From: Candidatus Hydrogenedentota bacterium
GTDB taxonomy: Bacteria > Hydrogenedentota > Hydrogenedentia > Hydrogenedentales > SLHB01
Assembly (NCBI GenBank): GCA_007130675.1
Contig: SLSB01000599.1
Location: 1-5,129 of the forward strand
DNA length: 5,129 bases
Reading direction: 5' to 3'
The notes below the pieces were generated by a model. That model saw nothing but the letters and a program-made list of their open reading frames with translations. It searched no databases and was not told the DNA's origin. The translations under genes and the position numbers were made by a program. Below, one piece after another: positions 1-5,129 of the stretch; the first letter of the stretch is position 1; each line of letters opens with the position of its first letter.

Positions 1-219
1 AAACTTGTGCGGCATGGAAACAGTTGGGCGCTGATCATTGACAAGCCCATCCTGGAACTGCTTCGCATCGACCAGGACACCCCACTCGAACTCGTAACCA
101 ACGGCGACGTGCTGGTCGTGAAACCTGAGCGCGATGAGGGAGTCTCGGGTGAAATCCAAGCGGTTCACGAACGCCTCGCGGAGCGTTATGGCAAAGTCTT
201 TGACAGGTTGGCTAAGTAG
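1..219 (+). CDS. AbrB/MazE-family antitoxin of a Doc toxin (5' end missing)
   Basis: This is the DNA-binding antitoxin of a type II toxin-antitoxin pair. Proteins of this family neutralise the toxin by direct binding and repress their own operon. The reading frame is open from base 1 (72 residues visible). The first residues, KLVRHGNSWALIID, match the opening beta-strand of the AbrB/MazE/SpoVT swapped-hairpin fold, followed by a segment centred on ILELLRID and a second strand pair ending in VLVVKPER. Because the KLVRHGNS strand is part of the fold, the GTG at base 7 is unlikely to be the true start; a few N-terminal codons probably lie outside the window. The C-terminal part, about residues 46-72, is charged and probably helical (HERLAERYGKVFDRLAK); in this family that region is the toxin-binding tail. 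The TAG stop abuts the ATG of the Doc toxin gene, so the two are almost certainly co-translated. No promoter can be seen because the upstream DNA is absent. Family assignment is firm; pairing with Doc rather than MazF is read from the neighbour. Confidence 0.88.
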   Translation, partial: KLVRHGNSWALIIDKPILELLRIDQDTPLELVTNGDVLVVKPERDEGVSGEIQAVHERLAERYGKVFDRLAK

Positions 220-612
220 ATGGACACCATTCGTTTCTTGACTATCGACGAGGTTCTTTTCTTCCATCAGGCGCAGATCGAACAATTCGGCGGCTCAATG
301 GGGGTGCGCGATCTCGGATTGTTGGAGAGTGCTTTGGCTCAGCCTTGCGTCTCTTTTGGCGGAGAATATCTCCACGATGGGCTGTTCGAGATGGCAGCGG
401 CATATTTGTATCACATAGTCCAGAATCACCCCTTCGTTGACGGAAACAAGCGTGTAGGGCTTGAAAGTGCGCTGGCGTTTCTTGTCCTCAACGGCGTGGA
501 AGTCGACGCCCCGGACGACGATTTGGAAGCCATGGTTCTCGCGGTTGCGTCAGGGCAGGCGGGCAAATCCGAAGCTGCGGCGTTTTTCGAGAAACACAGC
601 CAAATCGCCTGA
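220..612 (+). CDS. doc: Doc (death-on-curing) Fic-fold toxin
   Basis: This is the toxin of the pair. Phage P1 Doc is a Fic-fold kinase that phosphorylates elongation factor EF-Tu and stops translation until its antitoxin inhibits it; the same activity is inferred here. The 130-residue length is close to P1 Doc (126). The signature HPFVDGNKR at residues 70-78 matches the Doc form of the Fic motif, HxFx(D/N)(A/G)NKR. Lys77 stands where AMP-transferring Fic enzymes have Gly, and this difference is linked to kinase rather than AMPylation activity. The N-terminal part (LTIDEVLFFHQAQIEQFGG, then DLGLLESALAQP) is also typical of Doc proteins. The catalytic His70, Asp74, Asn76 and Arg78 are all present and the frame is unbroken, so the toxin looks intact. 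Its ATG directly follows the antitoxin TAG with no clear Shine-Dalgarno sequence, which suggests translational coupling and low toxin output. A hairpin terminator follows the stop codon. Confidence 0.93.
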   Translation: MDTIRFLTIDEVLFFHQAQIEQFGGSMGVRDLGLLESALAQPCVSFGGEYLHDGLFEMAAAYLYHIVQNHPFVDGNKRVGLESALAFLVLNGVEVDAPDDDLEAMVLAVASGQAGKSEAAAFFEKHSQIA

Positions 613-617
613 CACAA

Positions 618-659
618 CAAGGGCCCGCGGGGTTGCGCGGGCCCTTGGCGTTGCTTTTT
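618..659 (+). terminator. Rho-independent terminator after the antitoxin-doc operon
   Basis: A perfect 12-base-pair GC-rich stem pairs bases 618-629 with 636-647 around a 6-base loop (GGGTTG). It begins 5 bases after the doc stop codon. A run of five T lies at 655-659, about 8 bases past the stem, with the looser TTGC just before it. The hairpin is very stable, but the T run is more distant than in a textbook terminator. It lies between converging genes. Read on the - strand, the stem is followed only by a T/G-mixed stretch, so it may block oxidoreductase transcripts less efficiently. Confidence 0.75.
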
Positions 660-672
660 CAGCGGTATCAGA

Positions 673-2079
673 TTACCCGAGGGTATAGCCGTTAAGATAC
701 GGCCGTGCGATCCATTCGTTGGCCTCTGCGACGGCGTCGGCCGGACCATCCGAAAACCGCTCGTTTTCGGCATCCCACGTGAGTTTTGCACCGGCAAGGT
801 ACGCGGCGTTACCGATGTGGCAGATGGTGCTCGATTTGTGGCAGGTCTCGACATCGCTGATCGGCTTCTCGCCCGACCGAATGCAGTTGACGAAATCCTC
901 GAGATGCGGTTCGTACAGCAGCGACGGTTTGTCGACTTCTTGGGCCTCGGCGGACTCGTAGGGGCCGCGCTCGGGGATGTACTGCTCGTTGGCGCCGGGG
1001 ATTAGCTGGTAGCCCATGCGGCTGAGTTTCAGCGTGCCCTTGGTGCCATAGAAGATGATCCCGTGATTGTCGGAGGAATGAACCTGGTCGGCGTACGAAT
1101 TCCAGACCCGGTTGGTGAAGGTCAGGAGGTAATCGTCGAACTCCCAGCTCGCGTTAATGGTATCCGGGGTGGTGCGGTTGTCGGTCATGATGAATTTGCC
1201 GCCCGAGGCCGACACATTTTTTGGGGCTTTGTCTTCGCCCATGGCCCAAATCACGATGTCGATGAGGTGGACACCCCAGTCGGTCAGTTTGCCGCCCGCA
1301 TAGTCATAGAACCAGCGGAAATTGTAGAGCCAGCGATTGGGATTGAAGGGTTTGTGCTCGACCCAGCCTTGGTATTCAATCCACGGCCCGTAAGACTTCC
1401 ATCGCTCGGGGTCGTCCGTACTGGGCGGATTGCCGATGCCCGTTGGGGCCAGCATATCAATCGAAAACGTGTGCACATGGGCAATCTGGCCGAGCGTGCC
1501 GTTCTTCACGATGTCGACGGCTTCCTGGAAGTGTTCGCCACTGCGCTGGATGGTGCCGCACTGGAAGACGGTGTTGTTGCGCCGCGCGGCCGCAAGCATC
1601 ACCTGCCCTTCTTCGACGGTCGTGCCCAGCGGCTTCTCACAATAGACGGCCTTGCCTGCGTCGCACGCGGCAATACACATCAGTGCATGCCAGTGGTCCG
1701 ACGTCGAGACGACGACCGCGTCGACGTCGTCGTTGTCGATGATCTCGCGGTAGTCTTCATGAACGGTCGCCTCGGGGTTCTTTGCCCGCGCCCGGGCGTG
1801 CCCCTGTGCACGATTTCGGGGATGGATGTCGCATGTGGCGATCGGCATGATATCGGGCCGCTGCATGCCGTACATCAGATTGCCGCCGCCCATCACGCCC
1901 GTGCCGAGGTAGCCGGTGCCTATCATCTCGTTGGCGCCGAGCACGCTCGAGGGGAGAATGCTCTTGTACACGCCTGCTCGGGCGGTTTTCATCGTCGCGG
2001 CGCCCGCCGTAATGCCCGCGGCTGTCTTGGCCGCATCGCGCATGAATGCCCGGCGGCTCACATCTTTCTTGCCTGCCAT
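673..2079 (-). CDS. Tat-exported Gfo/Idh/MocA-family oxidoreductase
   Basis: This is a predicted NAD(P)-dependent sugar or polyol dehydrogenase of the Gfo/Idh/MocA family (468 residues), exported folded by the twin-arginine pathway. The N-terminus carries SRRAFM (residues 8-13), then a mildly hydrophobic Ala/Gly-rich stretch and a possible cleavage site after ARA (33-35). The Rossmann domain opens with the nucleotide-binding glycine motif GTGVMG (59-64), and CDIHPRNR (83-90) follows the second strand. The family hallmark CEKPLGTT is at 147-154, with Lys149 the expected catalytic lysine. The C-terminal substrate domain has RWFYDYAGGKLTDWG (255-269) and His271/Asp274, the usual D-x-G-x-H-x-x-D active-site arrangement. 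The start is well supported: GGAGGT lies 5 bases before the ATG. The substrate is unknown. The fucosidase upstream suggests a released sugar or glycan end. Exported members such as Zymomonas glucose-fructose oxidoreductase carry tightly bound cofactor, which would suit action outside the cytoplasm. Some family members are NAD-dependent glycosidases (GH109), a less likely alternative. A 318-base gap separates it from the fucosidase. Confidence 0.92.
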   Translation of the reverse strand: MAGKKDVSRRAFMRDAAKTAAGITAGAATMKTARAGVYKSILPSSVLGANEMIGTGYLGTGVMGGGNLMYGMQRPDIMPIATCDIHPRNRAQGHARARAKNPEATVHEDYREIIDNDDVDAVVVSTSDHWHALMCIAACDAGKAVYCEKPLGTTVEEGQVMLAAARRNNTVFQCGTIQRSGEHFQEAVDIVKNGTLGQIAHVHTFSIDMLAPTGIGNPPSTDDPERWKSYGPWIEYQGWVEHKPFNPNRWLYNFRWFYDYAGGKLTDWGVHLIDIVIWAMGEDKAPKNVSASGGKFIMTDNRTTPDTINASWEFDDYLLTFTNRVWNSYADQVHSSDNHGIIFYGTKGTLKLSRMGYQLIPGANEQYIPERGPYESAEAQEVDKPSLLYEPHLEDFVNCIRSGEKPISDVETCHKSSTICHIGNAAYLAGAKLTWDAENERFSDGPADAVAEANEWIARPYLNGYTLG

Positions 2080-2084
2080 CGCTT

Positions 2085-2090
2085 ACCTCC
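2085..2090 (-). promoter_or_regulatory. Ribosome binding site of the oxidoreductase gene
   Basis: Read on the - strand, GGAGGT lies 5 bases before the ATG at 2079. It is a near-perfect Shine-Dalgarno sequence and fixes the start just before the twin-arginine signal. It is stronger than the AAGGGG-type sites of the two upstream genes, which suggests efficient, independent translation. Confidence 0.8.
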
Positions 2091-2173
2091 GTTGTCTGAA
2101 AATGCTCTAGCCTGACACGCGTCGGGGTCGGCCACATCGTTCGTTGAAAGGCCCGGTGCCCACGCTGTCCTGT

Positions 2174-2203
2174 ATGGTACTCCAAACGGGTCCATATTTC
2201 CAA
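2174..2203 (-). promoter_or_regulatory. Possible sigma70-like promoter for the oxidoreductase gene
   Basis: On the - strand, TTGGAA (2203-2198) and TACCAT (2179-2174) are separated by 18 bases, each matching the -35 and -10 consensus at 4 of 6 positions. The predicted transcript start would lie about 90 bases before the ATG. The match is weak and could be chance. It is supported mainly by the long gap from the fucosidase gene. An imperfect palindrome (2192-2208) overlaps the -35. Confidence 0.25.
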
Positions 2204-2331
2204 AATGGGCGCACGGCTCGGGATGCGCAAACGAACGCCCTGGTCTTTACGCCTTATCCAGGCTGCTACACCGTGGCCAGAGAGGCAATTGGCGGCATGT
2301 CGCGAATCATTCGACCCTGCAACTGAAAGGG

Positions 2332-2375
2332 CCGGCGTTTTTCGCGGATACGCGCAGATGTCAGGCCAACGCCGG
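2332..2375 (-). repeat. Inverted repeat downstream of the fucosidase gene, possible weak terminator
   Basis: CCGGCGTT (2332-2339) and AACGCCGG (2368-2375) are perfect inverted 8-base arms separated by 28 bases. The loop contains a smaller CGCG-GATA-CGCG palindrome (2343-2354). It starts about 22 bases past the fucosidase stop in the direction of transcription, where a terminator or transcript-stabilising hairpin would be expected. It is followed on the - strand only by CCCTTTC, not a real T run, so intrinsic termination is doubtful. Confidence 0.3.
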
Positions 2376-2397
2376 ATAGCTACCCCGAAGCAGCCTC

Positions 2398-3792
<1,395 letters not shown>

Positions 3793-3799
3793 CGTTCGT

Positions 3800-3806
3800 C
3801 CCCTTT
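3800..3806 (-). promoter_or_regulatory. Ribosome binding site deciding the fucosidase start
   Basis: On the - strand AAAGGGG lies 7 bases before the ATG at 3792. It supports the start directly before the signal peptide over the in-frame ATG at 3834, whose upstream GCGGGA is too close to be used. A small bulged hairpin (3804-3810 with 3817-3824) sits just upstream and takes in the A's of the site. Confidence 0.6.
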
Positions 3807-3867
3807 CCGTTTTCGGACGGGAAACCCACAGCATTCCCGCCGCTGTTCAGCGCATTGGAACCGGCCG

Positions 3868-5040
3868 CTACACGATGTGGCCGGGCCAGATCGTGGGGAC
3901 CGCGGGCGTGTGCGCGAGCCAGCGATCAAGCCACGCAAAACCGAACCGTTTCGCACCCGGCGGGAAATTGTGTCCTCCAGGAAACGAGAACATCCCCATG
4001 CGGTCGGCGGCGCCAAAGGCGTGGTAGACCTCCTGCGCGCGCAGCACGCGCTCGGGCGTCTCTTGCGTCTCGAACTCGCCCTCGCTCGATTGGATCATGA
4101 GCGGCCGGGGCGCCGTCAGCATCATGAGACCGTCGAAATCGCAGGGGATGGGCTTTTCCGGATCCTCGATATACGGCCGGAAATTGGGAATGTAGCAATA
4201 ATCGCTCACGGGTCCGCGCTTGTTGTTCGGATCCTGGGGCCGTGACCAGTGGTCGGTGTCGCGCACCCACCCGAGCATGCCGCAGTTGCTCAACGCCGCG
4301 GCGAACCGGTCGTCAAACGCCGCCGCGCACAGGCTGGTGTGGCCGCCCAGCGAGTGGCCGATGCACCCGATGCGCCCGGTATCGACAACATCAAGCGTCT
4401 CGAGCACATCCAGCGCGCGCATGCAGTCCCAGGCGTTCTTGCCAAAGGTGGACCACTCGGGATGGCGCGCATAGAAAGGTTCGGAATCGTAGCGGGTGTG
4501 GCCCTCGGGAATGCGTTCGCCATCGCCGAACAGGTCGATGCTGATGGTGACGTAGCCCCAACGGGCAAGCTCGAGGCCGTACGCGCGGCTTTGCTCGGGA
4601 GGCAAGGGGGGATCCTCGGGGGCTCTACCGGTCAATCCCACGCATTGGGCCTTGCCCGCGCCCGCACTCGTGGGATGCGGGCATACCAGCGCGGGAGAGG
4701 GGCCCGGCCGGGCGGTCTCGGGAATCAGCAGATACGCGGGCACCCGATCGTCACCTTCCGAAAGAAACGTGAGGTAGTGGCATTCGATGCCTTCGATGTC
4801 GTCAACACGCTGCATCTGGAGCTCGAGCGTGGGCTTCTCGGATGGAAACGGGCCGATCATGTCGAGCCAGGCCTGTTTGATGTCCGCCAGTTTTTCCGAC
4901 AGGGCAGGCGAGGGGCTCGGCGTCTCATCCTGAGGGCCTGCGTCTGTTTCTGCCGCTGCCGCGAGCGCTCCAACCCCGGCAATGCCTCCCGCCAGCAGCG
5001 TGCGGCGGCCAAATGACGGTTTTCCCTGATGCATAGACAT
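3868..5040 (-). CDS. Tat-exported alpha/beta hydrolase (esterase-like)
   Basis: This is a predicted serine hydrolase of the alpha/beta fold, in the broad dienelactone-hydrolase / acetyl-xylan-esterase-like group that planctomycete-type bacteria export in quantity. From the ATG at 5040 it has 390 residues. The N-terminus has a twin-arginine signal, SFGRRTLL (9-16), followed by a Gly/Ala-rich hydrophobic stretch. The nucleophile elbow is GHSLG (228-232) with Ser230. The likely catalytic His357 is in GGHNFPP. The segment after APRP (310-313), where the acid is expected, reads SSEGEFETQET and contains no Asp, so a Glu (320, 322 or 324) may serve. Earlier family-like segments are HPTSAGAGK (122-130) and IDLFGDGER (168-176). 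The start is supported by AAGGGG 6 bases upstream; an in-frame ATG at 5067 and a TTG at 5097 lack such a site. The gene precedes the fucosidase by 75 bases. A glycan de-esterase role is inferred from context; peptidase or lactonase activity cannot be excluded. Confidence 0.85.
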   Translation of the reverse strand: MSMHQGKPSFGRRTLLAGGIAGVGALAAAAETDAGPQDETPSPSPALSEKLADIKQAWLDMIGPFPSEKPTLELQMQRVDDIEGIECHYLTFLSEGDDRVPAYLLIPETARPGPSPALVCPHPTSAGAGKAQCVGLTGRAPEDPPLPPEQSRAYGLELARWGYVTISIDLFGDGERIPEGHTRYDSEPFYARHPEWSTFGKNAWDCMRALDVLETLDVVDTGRIGCIGHSLGGHTSLCAAAFDDRFAAALSNCGMLGWVRDTDHWSRPQDPNNKRGPVSDYCYIPNFRPYIEDPEKPIPCDFDGLMMLTAPRPLMIQSSEGEFETQETPERVLRAQEVYHAFGAADRMGMFSFPGGHNFPPGAKRFGFAWLDRWLAHTPAVPTIWPGHIV

Positions 5041-5046
5041 GTTTTG

Positions 5047-5052
5047 CCCCTT
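5047..5052 (-). promoter_or_regulatory. Ribosome binding site deciding the hydrolase start
   Basis: On the - strand AAGGGG lies 6 bases before the ATG at 5040. It resembles the fucosidase site and places translation start just before the twin-arginine signal. A second in-frame ATG two codons later (5034) is 12 bases from the site and is less likely. Confidence 0.6.
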
Positions 5053-5084
5053 GAATCTCCGCAACATCGCTTCGCGCCCGACAA

Positions 5085-5096
5085 TGTGTTGACACA
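5085..5096. promoter_or_regulatory. Small palindrome TGTGT-TG-ACACA, possible operator
   Basis: Perfect 5-base inverted arms (5085-5089 and 5092-5096) flank a 2-base centre. The site overlaps the candidate -10 and predicted transcript start of the hydrolase-fucosidase operon, where a repressor could block transcription. No regulator gene is in the window, and such a short palindrome can occur by chance. Confidence 0.3.
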
Positions 5097-5122
5097 ATAC
5101 CCGCCACCCTCGGCCGAATCAA
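5094..5122 (-). promoter_or_regulatory. Candidate sigma70-like promoter for the hydrolase-fucosidase operon
   Basis: On the - strand TTGATT (5122-5117) and TATTGT (5099-5094) are separated by exactly 17 bases, each matching the consensus at 4 of 6 positions. Transcription would start near 5087, giving a leader of about 47 bases before the ATG at 5040. Spacing and placement are good, but the hexamers are imperfect and the call rests on sequence alone. The -10 overlaps the palindrome at 5085-5096. Confidence 0.4.
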
Positions 5123-5129
5123 GCAGGGC

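Larger units (their letters stand above)
2080..2397. other. 318-base intergenic region between fucosidase and oxidoreductase genes
   Basis: No convincing gene is visible here. Short open frames on either strand lack a ribosome site and resemble no family I know. The region holds the oxidoreductase ribosome site, a weak promoter candidate (2174-2203), an imperfect palindrome (2192-2208) and, next to the fucosidase stop, an 8-base inverted repeat (2332-2339 with 2368-2375). Its size suggests the oxidoreductase can be expressed separately from the two upstream genes. Confidence 0.6.

Noticed and set aside
7..219. GTG at base 7 as the true start of the antitoxin
   Set aside because: The preceding in-frame codons (Lys-Leu) continue the conserved first strand of the AbrB fold, so the gene most likely starts before the window.
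1063..2115. Long open frame on the + strand (350 codons) opposite the oxidoreductase gene
   Set aside because: Its triplets share boundaries with the real gene's codons, so stops would need TTA, CTA or TCA codons in that gene, which are rare in GC-rich coding DNA. No ribosome site, no recognisable domain.
3804..3824. Bulged hairpin just upstream of the fucosidase ribosome site, considered as a translational control element
   Set aside because: Only 7 base pairs with a bulge, and the GGGG core stays unpaired; not strong enough to claim regulation.
3793..3834. Fourteen-codon N-terminal extension of the fucosidase (ATG at 3834)
   Set aside because: It would place charged residues before the signal peptide and lacks a spaced ribosome site; the ATG at 3792 has AAAGGGG 7 bases upstream.
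4249..5016. Open frame on the + strand (255 codons) opposite the hydrolase gene
   Set aside because: It is again a codon-bias shadow in the same antisense phase; the hydrolase on the other strand has clear family motifs and a Tat signal.

Overview
The window is a GC-rich bacterial fragment carrying two unrelated blocks that converge on a hairpin near position 630. The left edge (+ strand) is the end of an AbrB/MazE-type antitoxin gene followed directly by a Doc (death-on-curing) toxin gene. The rest (- strand) holds three genes for exported carbohydrate-active proteins. In transcription order they are a Tat-exported alpha/beta hydrolase (5040-3868), a Sec-exported GH29 alpha-L-fucosidase (3792-2398) and, after a 318-base gap, a Tat-exported Gfo/Idh/MocA-family oxidoreductase (2079-673).

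A twin-arginine Gfo/Idh/MocA enzyme next to a GH29 fucosidase and a twin-arginine alpha/beta hydrolase is a combination I associate with Planctomycetota and neighbouring groups (Lentisphaerota, Verrucomicrobiota, Hydrogenedentota). These bacteria encode many exported enzymes for fucose-rich polysaccharides. The placement is an inference from gene style only; no taxonomic marker gene is present.

Layout: 1-219 antitoxin (5' end missing); 220-612 toxin; 613-672 convergent intergenic region with a strong terminator-like hairpin; 673-2079 oxidoreductase; 2080-2397 intergenic region with a weak promoter candidate and a long-loop inverted repeat; 2398-3792 fucosidase; 3793-3867 short spacer; 3868-5040 hydrolase; 5041-5129 a plausible sigma70-like promoter whose -10 overlaps a small palindrome. 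The hydrolase and fucosidase are 75 bases apart and have similar AAGGGG ribosome binding sites, so they probably share a transcript. The oxidoreductase has a stronger GGAGGT site and may have its own promoter.

A working model is that the hydrolase removes ester groups or otherwise opens a decorated glycan, the fucosidase releases L-fucose from its ends, and the oxidoreductase acts on a released sugar or sugar end outside the cytoplasm. The GH29 and Doc assignments are firm from motifs. The substrates of the hydrolase and oxidoreductase are not visible in the sequence. I see no CRISPR array, RNA gene, insertion sequence or origin. Nothing here is clearly a new system; the most worthwhile points are the exported three-enzyme set and the AbrB-Doc pairing.
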